Below, piece after piece: positions 11,665 through 23,220 of a DNA stretch of 64,000 nucleotides. This stretch comes from Hyphodiscus hymeniophilus. Taxonomy: Eukaryota > Ascomycota > Leotiomycetes > Helotiales > Hyphodiscaceae. The stretch is from assembly GCA_016508695.1 (NCBI GenBank), contig VNKQ01000009.1:1240001-1304000 (forward strand), written 5' to 3'. The position numbers were made by a program, and so were the translations under genes. The number at the start of each line of letters is the position of its first letter. Position 1 is the stretch's first letter. The notes below the pieces were generated by a model. It was given only the letters and a program-made list of their open reading frames with translations, was not told where the DNA came from and did no database searches.

Positions 11665-12721
11665 ATCTCTGCTGATCTACTGTTGATGTCGTCCACTGGG
11701 TAGGAAAGCTTTGGGCATGGCTGAACGCGTCGGAGAAATCGCGTATTGATACCGATGTCACGTGATATTATGTTTCTCATCGTCATTGTTAACCAAGTAG
11801 TGCTCTACTGTCTTTCAGGAGAAAGTTCACCAGGTTTTGGAGGCAGATTCACCACAAATTGAGCCAATCTCCATCATGCCCGCCAACATCTGCGACAAAG
11901 AGCAGAGTCTGAAAGCGTCTTTTTCTCGTTGATCTCTACGTTCAGTGAAGAAGTGCCAACCTTTCATGCCGAACATATATAGTAATTGGATTACGGGAGC
12001 CTGGTCACTAAAACATTATGAAAGATCGGACTTGCCAATGATTGTTCTTCTGGTTCAAAAGCGAAGGCTTTGTCCTTCCTCTTCTAGTCTTGGTTACTAG
12101 CAAAGCTCGAATTCAATCTTTCGCTCAATGAGGAATTGAAATCGATGTTTTCGTTTGGGATCGAGTTGTAGCCCAAGTATGATTAGAAACTAGTCTCCTT
12201 CTCATTGTGCTCCATATTGTTGGTACATGGATATTTGTGCTCCAAGGAGAGGCCCATTTTTTGCTTTACATTCGAATCTTGAACCTGAGTGATCTACAGC
12301 CAAACTTGGTTGGTGAGGTACATTATGCAAAATCTCCCTAGGATTTCCTTGCGTCGTTCACCGCAGACCTCCCAGCGGAATGGCGTCTGATTTGCCTTGG
12401 TATGTCTGACGTACTCCGTAGGCGTCGGCAAGGAATGTCGAAGTGATTTTACCTTTCTCGGGTAGTCTTTGAAGCCAGAGGGATTGACCAAGCATTGCTT
12501 TCTTGCGTGTTGCCGACAGCGATTTTCCACTATCCGGTACGCGTATGACTAGCTGCGGAAGGAGGAGGGATGAAGCCGAGCTGTGTGCCAAAGGCTCGGG
12601 GAAGAGCACTTCACAGCAGAGCAGATCTTAGAGCTTCCTGACGCTCTCGGATCTGAGAACATCTTGTCCTTCCATCCGCCTGTTCTTCTACCTTTTACCA
12701 TTCAACGACCTTTCAGCAGTC
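11665..12721. other. Intergenic: dpb11 promoter and 3' flank of decayed regulator
   Basis: No gene is recognised. The side next to 11664 should hold the dpb11 promoter. The rest has no distinctive feature. Confidence 0.45.
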
Positions 12722-15167
12722 TTATGTCTGAGGCAGTGGGAAAAGCCTATCCTCTGGCCTCCCACGAGGAATCTTTTCCTCCTCCTCCTCAATCTCCCTC
12801 ATTGCGTTCTCTGTCAACCATAGAATTAGCTCACCTTTCCACCAAAGGGAATGGACGTACCATATATCTCAGCCCTCCCTCGAAACCACCTTAAATATGT
12901 CTTCAACACCTCCAATCGTTTCCTCCAGTCCCAGTCCCTCTCGCCCAACCTAATATGCCAAATCGCAGCCTTCGCTACAACTGCGTGTACCCAAAAGGCC
13001 AGGGAATCGAAATCAAGCGGCTTGCCGATAACGCGCAGTTTCGTCAGGTCGATAATGGACCGGCATAGGGATCGCAGGGCTAGTTTTGCGCGGGCGATTC
13101 CTTGGGGCTTGTTGGCTGAGGTTGCACTTGCGAGAGAATGTTCGTGGAGTGTGAAAGCTTCTCTGGTTTTGTTAATTGGACAATAGATAATTAGAGGTAA
13201 AGACCGGGGTAGAGACCAGGGAAAGGGTTCAGGGAGACCAACAAGGTTCGAAGGGCATAAGCACCACAATATGCACCATCCGCCATACTAGGTGGTGGGA
13301 TCAAGGTACAGCCGAAAGACTTGAGCGCAGCTTCTATCTTCATGGCAACACTCTCTTTCTCTTGGTACGATTTAGTGGTATCGGTGATGTGGGCAGTTAG
13401 AAGACTTGATAGGCAGGTAGCTTGGATTGTGCTGCTGAAGTTTCCTAGACGGGTGAACCCTCTTTCGAAGAGCTCAGTGCAGGACTCTGTCATATCAGGC
13501 GTGACGAGGTCTGTGGAGACTGGGTAAGATTTCTCGTTGCCGTTTGGGACAAGTGGGAGGAGATCTTCTAATGAAGGAGGCTGGGATGCGAATGGGAGTT
13601 TATTGTGCTCATATGAAACATTGTATACCCTATAAGATCAGCGACGTCCCAGAACCCAGGTACCGTAACCTCCAGGTCAGGGCCCAGGGACGCATACCTC
13701 TCAAGCACTATAATTGCCCACCAAAGACACCTCATGGTCTCAAATTCTCCCCTTTTATCCATCTATTCTGGATGTGGCATCCTTATCATATGATGCAAGC
13801 CAAGTACCTGCCCTAAGCGCGTACAGTTCCCAATACCAAGCCAAGCCTCTTGATGCAAAGCCTGGCAATGCTCAAATGCGGCAATAATAACGCCTGCTTG
13901 CAGTAACTCCACGGTCGGCTTACCTGCACTTATGAGTAGGGAAAAGATGCGCTTCAGTGTCTGATAGAGCTCGTCTCTCGTCTTCCCTTTACCCTCCCCT
14001 TCCTCGGTTGGTCCTGTGATTCTAGACGAGATGTGGGAGATGAGGATCATAGAAAGTAGAAGTATTGAGAAATGCGAGCTCGGCTCAGCCTGCTTCAGTT
14101 TCTCACGAACAGCTTCCTGGTTCAGAATCGGCAAACTTCTGTGAAGGGTACCAAAGTAAGTGGACACAAAAACGTCGATTGGCCAACTTTTGCGGGCTAT
14201 GGCGTCAAGTAGCCTCAATACTTAAGCAGAGACTTGGTCAGCTGGCCTCAGGGATGGAGAGAGGATATCGACAGGTGCTGATCCTGGGACGGAGCTTGTC
14301 ATGAGAGGGAGGATGAGTCCTTTCATTTGAGGATGCGAGTAGGTGCATTTCACCATGAACCTTTTGTTATTTAGCATCCAATTCCCTCCTTTGCAGGTTA
14401 GTACAGACAAGCTCACCGAGAACATCTTGAACACGTAGGTAGTGTCTTGCTGCAGCTCTTTTTGCGTTTCTTGCACTGTTTGGACCCATGCATTAGCAAA
14501 AGTAGCTAAAACGAGAAACTAGATGTCATGATTTGGGTGCGATTAACTTTTAGGCTTGATCTATTCAACGGAGGGAGCACAGTTGGCGTGCATAGGCTAG
14601 TCACTTATCCCAATAAATGGAGAGCAGAAGCCTGCTTGCCGTGCAACGTACTCGAAAAGGGGTATCATTCAGCGGAGGCACTTCCTCATGAGTCACTGGT
14701 CTCAACACTCACCTGATCACAGACACTCGGAGCGCTCAAACTATCTACGTTTCCCTTTGAATAGGCACTCATATTGCGTGATAAGATGAGCGATGAGGAC
14801 GGATGCAAGAGCGTATAATTACTGGGATGTAATCGACGTTCAGGAAATGTGCACTGAGGTTGAACACCCATCACGTAGTGTAAAATTCTCGCGCACCTTG
14901 TAAAGCCAAGTCAAGAATGAGCAGGGTTCGCAAAAGCGTTTCAGTTTGATAAAAGTATTTCCGAGTAGGCAATCGCCTTGTTACACCAGTTAGATTCACT
15001 GTACAATATCCAATGCTTGGATGCACTCCTATGCTCGCACGCCCACCAAGACCCATGAAACCAAACCCAATAGCAGCAATCCTTGCCACAATCATTTGAA
15101 TTGAATCATTCCTCAAAACTGTCCAAGCTTTGAACCCGGAAGCAACCCTTTCCGATGCACTTTTCAT
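12722..15167 (-). pseudogene. Decayed fungal transcription factor (middle homology region) gene
   Basis: Read on the minus strand, 13766-14218 carries a regulator middle homology region (STYFGTLHRSLPILNQ, AGVIIAAFEHCQALHQEAWLGIGNCTRLGQVLGLH). A 62-nt intron (13608-13669) joins ERYASLGPDLE to LPFASQPPSLEDLLPLV. Another intron (12811-12860, GTACGT...TGACAG) leads to a last exon ending at 12722. The frame is broken in three places: TAG at 13763-13765, where the family has a conserved Trp; TAA at 14222-14224; and a one-base shift near the G run 13206-13209. Upstream, about 14830-14950, only a vestige resembling a zinc cluster remains (QPQC followed by ERRLH), with most cysteines lost. The true 5' end is unknown, so 15167 is an outer limit. 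A living gene with unusual short introns is possible but less likely. Confidence 0.6.
12774..12796 (+). repeat. Short TCC-rich tract
   Basis: A run of TCC repeats inside the last exon of the decayed regulator. On the coding strand it reads as GAG/GAA codons for a short acidic run. Confidence 0.6.
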
Positions 15168-15224
15168 CTAAACTCCAGGTACTCCTACGTCTAAATTCGA
15201 AATCTGGCTTTGACGATAGCAAAA

Positions 15225-18027
15225 CTAAATAGGCTGCGGGGTCAAGTTCTCAGTCTCCCGATTCAAGGCATTACTGAAAGCTGCGGGATTAAACATGAAA
15301 TTCCTGTCAATGTCCATCGAACGAGCAATTCTGCCACCAGGCGTACGTGGGTTCGCAACATTAACTCGACCGTTGCTGTATGCTCTATTCGAGTCTTCCT
15401 CATCGTACGCATCATCGTCATAAGCTTCACCCAAACGAGCAAAGTAATCAGCCAGACCATCATGGCTAGGCGTGCCAATAATGTTGTCGTAAAGTGGTGG
15501 TGGGGTTGCCATAGGCGGTGGGGGCTGTTCCGCATCAAAAGGAGGAGGATTATAGCTCGGGTTCCTTAGCATGTGGATTGGCCGTTGAACCATTGCATTC
15601 GAAGATAGATGTGCTTGTGGTGGCCTTGCAAGATCCGGGATGAATGTCTCGGGAACATCGGGACGACCGTCACCATTCATGTTGTTGAGAGTTGCAACCT
15701 CACCAGAGGACGAAGCTGGTGAACCTGAGGCTGCGGCATTTGGACAGCCGCACACGTGCTGCTGGCTTACAGAGTTGGCATCCAAGCCAGAGTATTCGGG
15801 GAGCGCGAGATTTTCTCTGCTCGCGCGGCAATCGAGAATGGTGAAGGGCGAATCGATGGAGATTTCGAAATGCCGACGCTTCTTGCCTGTAGGATCATCT
15901 GTATCTAGTCGGGATATTCGCATAACGATCTGATTACCGATTTAGAAAAGTACCCAGTGAGAAGTGAGTAGATGTGAACATCTTTGAATGCTTACCTTGA
16001 TCCAGTGGTGCACATTAACATTTTTCCAAGTGCAATCGTGATGTAGCCTCTTCATCCTCTCTTTCTCCATCATCTCACACGTTGGAAGTTGCACGTTCAT
16101 CTCCATCTCCGTGGCACCCCAATATTGTTCCAACCCCAGTTCGATGTCACCAAGCATGTTATCTGTTGGCGTTGGAAGCGGCTCAGGGTCGGTGTTGTTT
16201 TTCTCGGCTTTCATCGCCCTGCGTTTTTGCGCAAAATCTCTAGCAGCAGCTCTTTCATCATCTTTTAATTCGCCTCCGCTGAGCACGCGAACATCGGATG
16301 TGATATACTCCTTTGCTAAGGGTTTCCCAGCCGACTTTTCCAATAACAAAATCTTTCGAGTAATGTCTTTTCTGGTCACCTTCTTGTTACTTGTAAAGTA
16401 TTCGACGTTTTCGCTAACAAATACTCTTATCTTGTGCACCTGTACTTTGGCCAGAGGTGTGAGCTTGAATGCAATTGGGATCTTGGAACCAAGTGGGAAT
16501 GATTTCCCCGAGATCATAATCTCGTAGTGTAGCTGGTCTTCCCATTTCCTACTAATTGATATTGGCTCCACCAGCTCCAGCGAATCTTCCGATGGTGACC
16601 GAATGACTGGAATCTCCTTGAACCCCTGTAGGTTTGGCTTGAATGTACCCGCCCGCTCAACCAGAGCCTCGAGCTGCCATTTGACAGAAGCTAACTGCAG
16701 GTTTGTCGTCTCTGGGCTGTTGTTGTCGATAGGCAATTCAAAGCTATATTCGTAGACTCCAGGATGGAACACTTTGTAACCTTTCTGAGCTGGTGTAGGG
16801 CCAAATGGCGATTGGTCTTTCGTAAAACTGCGTGATTGGTTACTTTGCAAGGACAGCCGTTTCACTTCTTTGGCTGATAGCAATGAGCTCGGTCTGTTGG
16901 ATCGGTTACTAAGGACTGGTATGTTAAAGCCGCTATTGGAGGATGGTTGCGGAGATGACGATCGATCTAAAGTCGTGCTTGATATGTTGGACAGATTTGT
17001 GACGGACAGATTTGTGACGGATGAGGAGGCCGACTTGTTTCGTATAGCGTAGTTGCACAACGTACCATACCCCGTTTCTGAGCCTTCGTATAGAGCGTTG
17101 AAGAAAGGCATGACCTGGTGTCGCAGTGAGTCCTCCTCGAAGGTTTGGGTCTTTTCCGGTGGAATGCCTAGGTTTTTTGTCAGTTTCGTGCTCGTACGTA
17201 GAGAATCTCCAAAGTGGCATACCTTCAGGCCATTCGGTCTTTGCTTTTCCAGTGAATTTCAACGTCACGGCTTTGATCTTCGCACTCTTTGTGACATTCA
17301 AACGTAACTTTCCTCGCAGCAAAGCGCTCGAACTAGACGTAGAGTCTCTAGTTGTTCCATCATGATCCAGCCCATGCAAAAAGACATTCGGCTCTGCAAG
17401 TATGATGGAAACAGCTACACCATTTCCCGAAGCTACAGGTTTCTCTGTCTCATTATCGCTCCCTGCCGACGCCGCTCTCCCCCTTGTAGGAGTCAGACTT
17501 CTTGCTGCGGCCCTTTGGGAGGGTTCTAGTGTCGGTCTTGACATGGTAACATCATCCGATCCACTCTGTCCACTCTGATAGCTCAATCGCGACCTCCTCG
17601 AATATAAAAATGCTGGATCCGCCGACGCTGCTTGGAAAGAGGCTCGGAGAGCACTATCGGGACTCGAAGATCTGGATGTTGATGCACTGGCCGCTGAGGA
17701 CGAAGCGGTAGAGGTATTGGAGGGGGTTAACGAGGAGAAGACTGAGCCCAACACCCGCTTTGCGGTCTCTCGAGAAGCCAGCTTTTTGAGCTTTAGCTGA
17801 AATCTTTGAGTGTTCTTCGGTTCGAGGGTTGGGGGTACAGGCTCTAGATCGAGGGGTATGACACCTGCAGGAAATCGAGTTATGTGTATAGACTGCAGTC
17901 TTCGCTGTCTCGGTCGGCAAGGAGGATCGGGAAGTCGGGGTCGTGGGTTATCCGCAGCGGCTCTGGGATGGACGTAGTAGATAGTGCCTCTAGTCGAGTT
18001 CGAGGAGTATAGCTGAATATCTGCCAT
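15225..18027 (-). CDS. Alpha-arrestin (arrestin N and C domains) with PPxY motif
   Basis: Alpha-arrestins (ART family) are cytosolic adaptors that bring the Rsp5/NEDD4 ubiquitin ligase to plasma-membrane transporters and trigger endocytosis. Exons 17223-18027, 15996-17167 and 15225-15929 give 893 residues. Introns are 17168-17222 (GTATGC...CCTAG) and 15930-15995 (GTAAGC...ATCAG). The first exon has a long Ser-rich low-complexity stretch and then arrestin-fold strands (LRGKLRLNVTKSAKIKAVTLKFTGKAKTEWPEG is spread over the exon 1-2 junction). Exon 2 carries YEYSFELP and the arrestin C domain with the lysine-rich VTRKDITRKILLLEK. The tail holds PPLY at about residue 800, a canonical PPxY for WW domains, and LPEY earlier. 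The start at 18027 is the first ATG; an upstream exon cannot be excluded. It is not clearly PalF or CreD. Confidence 0.88.
16990..17019 (+). repeat. 15-bp in-frame tandem duplication in the arrestin gene
   Basis: The unit GACAGATTTGTGACG occurs twice without a spacer (16990-17004 and 17005-17019). On the coding strand this doubles the pentapeptide VTNLS in a disordered serine-rich loop within the arrestin domain. Confidence 0.85.
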
Positions 18028-21000
18028 ATTTAGTGTCAATAAGCAAATCCGCCAAGGATGCGTTCATGCTGGAGAAGGATTGAAATGGGATATGAGAGAA
18101 AGCAGACATTGTATTGTCGCTACACAGGTACGGATATTCGAGCACCAGCAGAACTTGGACACGCTGGTGCGAAAGTATTAGGTGCCACGAAACACAACTT
18201 TGTCATTCAATCAAGTTAAGCAGGGTGGTGCTGGGTCAGGCTTGAGGGAGGCTCAGGTATTGGGCGCGTGGTAATGGGCATGCGACTAGAGGGTTGGGGA
18301 GTAAACTTACACTTGACACTTCGGGCTCAGTTGTTGTCTAGGAACAAAGCAATGTGTTGGGAAAATTGGGCTGCCAGCGCATGTAGTTGATGGGATTTGG
18401 GCTGTCATGAATCAAGATCCAGATGTTTTGGTAGCATAGGTAGTTGATCCTTGTCGCCGAAAGCAGGTGACGCTGTAGAGTGTGAATGCGGTGAAGTGGT
18501 TGTGGATGGAATTGCCAATGACCACAATTGCTACGGGGCAATTAATTCAAGACTGAAGTGAAAAACGGGAGATATTCGACGAGGAGTTTTTGGGACCTGG
18601 CGTTACTTATTGAAGAGTGCACAGTCAGGGTGGTCGTCTCTAATAAGCCATATCATCCACAGGAAGCTAACTACAACGTAATCCTCTAGATGCCGACCAC
18701 TCCGACACACACATGCATGTCATGACATAAGGACATAAGAACCCATCAGCTCAGTCACCAACATACGCAACAATGTTTCGAGTGATTGCATGTATTCCCC
18801 AATCACTATCGGATGTTGAAGAATGACAGATGCTATCTACGAGCATGAGCCCGCGAGTAAGGGAAAGCGCAGAAGAAGAAGAAGATTGAGTCGCCAAGCA
18901 CAACAGGATAATTCTGGGAATTCCATCCAGCATATAAAATATCTTCGACTCGAAACACCCCGCTCAGATCATGACATCTTGGCTATTGGTATGGCATCAA
19001 CCATGACGTTTCACGAATACAAACGACGTTGCCACGCCAGCCAAAAAATCTTGAAATGCCCCTCAAGCAGGCTTTGGATCCTAATCCGTCCTACCATTCA
19101 GACTTTCACAACATCTAGGGCGGTCAGATCAGATTGTCTCTTGTGCCCTGATAGTGGATACGACTCATTAGATAAGGCGGGTAGCTGCGAACAGCTACCT
19201 AGATGGCTCGATGCACACTCACTGCTTCGTGGCAACCTGACACACGCACATTCTGATCCCGTGCAGACATCTGAGCGAGGAATACCTCCGTGCAGATCAG
19301 GTACGGATACGTACGACGGCAGCGTACGTGGTGCAGCCATTCGGATGCCGTGAATGATCGGAGGTCTTGATGACTACAGAACCACTCTGCCCCTCCTCTT
19401 CCACAACCATGAGAAGTTGAGAGGCCTCTCTACCTGCACATGGCCCACCGAACAAAACCGAATAAACCCGAATAAACCGAAGTCGGATGATTCTCGCTCG
19501 GCTGTCGAACACAACTAATCACCCAGGTGCGAATATATGCTTTGCTCTTGCTCCTTGACATCCTCTCGCGAATGGCAAAACGCTGAGATAAGCATTATTG
19601 GGACTGGACCCCTCTATTGCTCGGAAGCTCGGCCGGGAGGCGTAGGCTTCTGCATGGTTAGAAGGAATTTTCCGTTTTCTAAGCTGCTGTCAAGTGTGTG
19701 ACTGTCATCAAGCTCAACACCGCACTTCATTCGCCGTGGCACGATCAAATCGCTGATCCGTTTGCGACTACATGGCCTAACATTCTGAACCTGAAGGCTG
19801 AGCTGCGTTGTGTGGCCTATGAAGAGGAAAGGCCGCGACTGGATCCCGGCGCAGCAGCCTGGAATGACTTGGAGACGAATGACTGCTGTCCATCCAGCAG
19901 TGTCGATATCGGGCATTTGGCCCACATTGGTGCCAGAGCGCTCGCCGATCTATGGCATAACACAACAAATTCATCCAGATGCAGAAATGCCAACTACTTA
20001 TTAGCTCTGCGTTCCCAAAAGAGGCGGGCAGGGGATCTGGTGGAAAGCTTGGCATAACCTACCCCCGCAGTGATCATCATCTGAAAAGAGGGGGAGGGGC
20101 ATCGACACAGGCAACATCCCACTATTCGGAGCTTTGAGTCCTTGCGAGGGAAGACCAACTCTCTATGTTTCTCTTCACTGTCACATACATGACTTTCCTT
20201 GACTCAGGATTAAACAGAAATAGCCACAGATTTTGACTGAGTGGTGGATACCTAATCCTGGAATGGACGTCACGTGCCGTACCGCTCTTGTCTCGCCGTC
20301 TCGGAAGCTTTCTTATCTCATAAATCAGACGCTTAGCGCAAACTAGGTAGGTAGAGTAATCAATTGCTCTTATTGGCGCAAGAGTTAGTAGGAGTTTAGG
20401 TGGTGCGGGAGTAGGTCGAAATGAATTTTTAGTTTACCAAGCGTCCCAGTGCAAATAGTCGCGCGTTACAAACCTATACTAATGAGGTCCTTCGGATCCC
20501 AAACTCATTGGCTGCATATTACAAAAGCTTCCGACCAGCTGCTTGCATCACGCGCTTCCCCGCATGGGAAGGGTCAATGTAATAACCCATCTCCACAACG
20601 CTATTGGTGCGAATTGAAGGAGAGATATCGCCCACTAACTTCCCTTCATATCGAATTACCTGAAGTGGAAGCGGATTATCTTGGGTGAAGAACGCTATGT
20701 GCCTTTCAGCCACCATGGGAATGGAAAGAAGACGCGTTTGAAAGGCAAGGATGCCGGAGATCCACGAACTGGCGTTTTCGAGAGTGTATCTGCTTAGTTT
20801 TAGCTTGCGAAGTGTGATATTTCTTGAAAAGGAGCACGGGAGGTTGAGAAGTAGGGTATGAACTTACGGTTCTGGGACGAGGATAAGACAGTCGCTGACT
20901 AATTTTATAAAAAGATCCTCGTACAAGGCCTCGCGTCTGATGGTTCGAAGGTGGTGAGGAAGTATTTCCCTGGGCAATCTAGCGCAATATACTGGCGTGG

Positions 21001-21786
21001 AGCAGGTGTCTGGAGTTACAACTCAGCCATGTTATCGCAGGAGCGAAAGGGACTATGGTTTTGATGGAATAGAAGTGAGACATTCTTACTTGAGACTGAA
21101 TGGCTCATTTTCGATACTGGAAATGAAGCAAGACCTTACAAAAGCTCGTACAAAACAATTGATCTCGACTGATATAAACGTAGACTGCTTCTGAGGTGAT
21201 AACTACCTCAAAAGGCTTATGTACGTCGACTTTGTGACTCCTGGCCTAGAAGAACAACAGCGACCAAGAAATTGACTCAAAACCGATCAACAACTATGAA
21301 GACTGATCAAGAAGATTCTACACTGTGAATTCTCTTCTCACTTTTGAGAGGGAGAAGCCGGGACTTTTTTACAGGGAGTCAGAGAGTCACCGCAGTACCA
21401 ATGCGTTTACGAGTTGCACGCTGATGCTTTGTCCATAGACCAATCTGCCTGCAAAGATCATATAAACTTAAAAGACCACAATTTTGATAGCTGTGATATG
21501 ACAGAGGCTCACGTTCTCCTTCTTTTCATCGTCCAGAACTCGTTTAGCTCGTTCGCAATCGATATGGCCGTCTGCCAATTAAGTAGTTAGACATGGATTT
21601 TTGGGGATCAGTGATCCATTCCGACTAGTGTGTGGCTGGAGCTTTGTAACGCCACTCAAAGAGCTGAGAACTGTCCATAAGAATTATTTCTAATCAATCC
21701 GCCTTTAAAACAGGTCTTGGACAAAACCCTTTTCTCAAAGACAAACAAAAGCATTCATATTTAGAACCCCAAATCAATCATACGAA
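18028..21786. other. 3.8 kb gene-poor stretch
   Basis: This separates the arrestin gene start from tigA. It holds two promoters at its edges. It has no spliced or conserved-looking coding region, only one 531-base open frame of doubtful status (18823-19353). I see no terminal inverted repeats, no reverse transcriptase or transposase fragments, and no strong AT bias of the kind left by heavy repeat-induced mutation. Confidence 0.5.
18823..19353 (+). CDS. Possible orphan ORF, 176 residues
   Basis: An ATG-started open frame inside a gene-poor stretch. The predicted product begins with an RRRRRR-containing basic run near residue 17 and has six or more cysteines later. It has no signal peptide, no membrane span and no motif I know. 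Chance open frames of this length are rare but do occur in GC-balanced DNA, and an 80-residue frame lies antisense to its end. It could also be part of a non-coding transcript. Only its length and isolation support it. Confidence 0.2.
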   Translation: MTDAIYEHEPASKGKRRRRRRLSRQAQQDNSGNSIQHIKYLRLETPRSDHDILAIGMASTMTFHEYKRRCHASQKILKCPSSRLWILIRPTIQTFTTSRAVRSDCLLCPDSGYDSLDKAGSCEQLPRWLDAHSLLRGNLTHAHSDPVQTSERGIPPCRSGTDTYDGSVRGAAIRMP

Positions 21787-22968
21787 ATGGTCCTCATCAA
21801 GAGCCTTGTCCTCGCTGGACTGGCCACCCTATCCTTTGCCAAAGGACCCTCCGCACCCCCACAAACCTTCGATAAATCAGAAGTCATTGACCTGATTCCT
21901 TCAAACTTCGACAAGTTCGCAGTAGGCGGAAAACCTGCCCTCGTGGAGTTCTTTGCACCATGGTGTGGTCACTGCAAGAGCCTCGCCCCTGTTTACGAGC
22001 AACTCGCCCAAGACTTCTCGTTCGCAAAGGACAAGGTCACGATCGCAAAGGTTGACGCGGATAGTGAGAAGAGCTTGGGATCTAGATTTGGTATTCAGGG
22101 ATTCCCTACAATCAAATGGTTTGACGGCAAGAGCGAGAAACCTGAGGATTACAATGGCGGCAGAGATATTGAGAGCCTGCAGAAATTCATCACGGACAAG
22201 ACTGGCATCAAGCCCAAGAAGAAGGCTGTCGCTCCTAGTCAGGTGGAGATGCTCACAGACAAGACTTTCAAAGAGCAAATCGGCGGAGATAAAGATGTTA
22301 TTGTTGCTTTCACTGCACCATGGTGTGGCCGTAAGTTTAATCTACATAATCGTATATCCCTCTCTTAACATCCTGCAGACTGCAAAACCCTCGCCCCCAT
22401 CTGGGAGACTGTTGCCCACGACTTCACCAATGAGCCCAATGTCCTTGTTGCTAAGGTAGATGCCGAAGCCGACAACGCCAAAGCTACTGCCAAGGATCAA
22501 GGCGTTTCGTCTTACCCAACCATCAAGTTCTTCCCTAAAGGCAGTACTGAGCCCGAGGCATATAGTGGAGGACGCACAGAGGCTGACCTTGTCTCTTTCT
22601 TGAATGGGAAGGCCGGAACACACCGTGTCCCTGGCGGTGGACTCGATGCTACTGCCGGTACAATTGCAGCTTTGGACTCTCTCGTGGAGAAGTTTACAGG
22701 TGGCTCTAGCATCGCTGAACTCGTTGCGGAGGCTACTAAGGCTGCTTCCGATCTCAAGTCTGAAACCCAATACAAGTATGCAGATTACTACGTCAAGGTC
22801 TTCGGCAAGCTTAGCAAGAGTGATAACTATGCTGCGAAGGAGTTGGCGAGGCTGGACAAGATCCTTCAGAAGGGAGGTTTGGCACCTGAGAAGCTGGATG
22901 AGTTTACTAGCAAGACCAACATCCTCAAGAGGTTCGTCCAACAGGCTACTGGAAAGGATGAGTTGTAG
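21787..22968 (+). CDS. tigA: ER protein disulfide isomerase, TigA/ERp38 type
   Basis: This enzyme forms and reshuffles disulfides in secretory proteins in the ER lumen. A signal peptide occupies residues 1-18 (MVLIKSLVLAGLATLSFA). Two thioredoxin domains follow. The first has APWCGHCKSLAP with cysteines at 60 and 63. The second has APWCGHCKTLAP, whose His codon is split by a 48-nt intron at 22331-22378 (GTAAGT...CTGCAG). A helical ERp29 C-type domain follows (about residues 275-370). The protein ends in KDEL, an ER retrieval signal. The length of 377 residues and the a-a'-ERp29C order match Aspergillus tigA and Neurospora ERp38. It would be expected to respond to the unfolded protein response, but I could not point to a specific element upstream. 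Confidence 0.95.
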
Positions 22969-23220
22969 ATATGGAGGATGTTTCACGCTGGATTGTATAC
23001 ATTGGGCACTGGGCAGAAAATGAAGTTGGGATGGCGTTCTTGAGCATTCGTCGAAATCAGCATTTGAGATGCTGCAACTGAAAGCACTGTATTATCCATG
23101 TGACGCCTTTACTCCATCAATGGCCAACATGACCACTGTCCTCGTAAACCATGCTCTAATAGACCTCATCGCCTTCCCTAAACTAGTAATCCAACGCTTC
23201 GATGTTATCGCTCCTAACGC

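Noticed and set aside
13763..13807. A 45-nt in-frame intron that would remove the TAG in the decayed regulator
   Set aside because: GTACTT...GAATAG fits by length, but it would remove the conserved VLGLH segment of the middle homology region, and it does not explain the other stop and frameshift.
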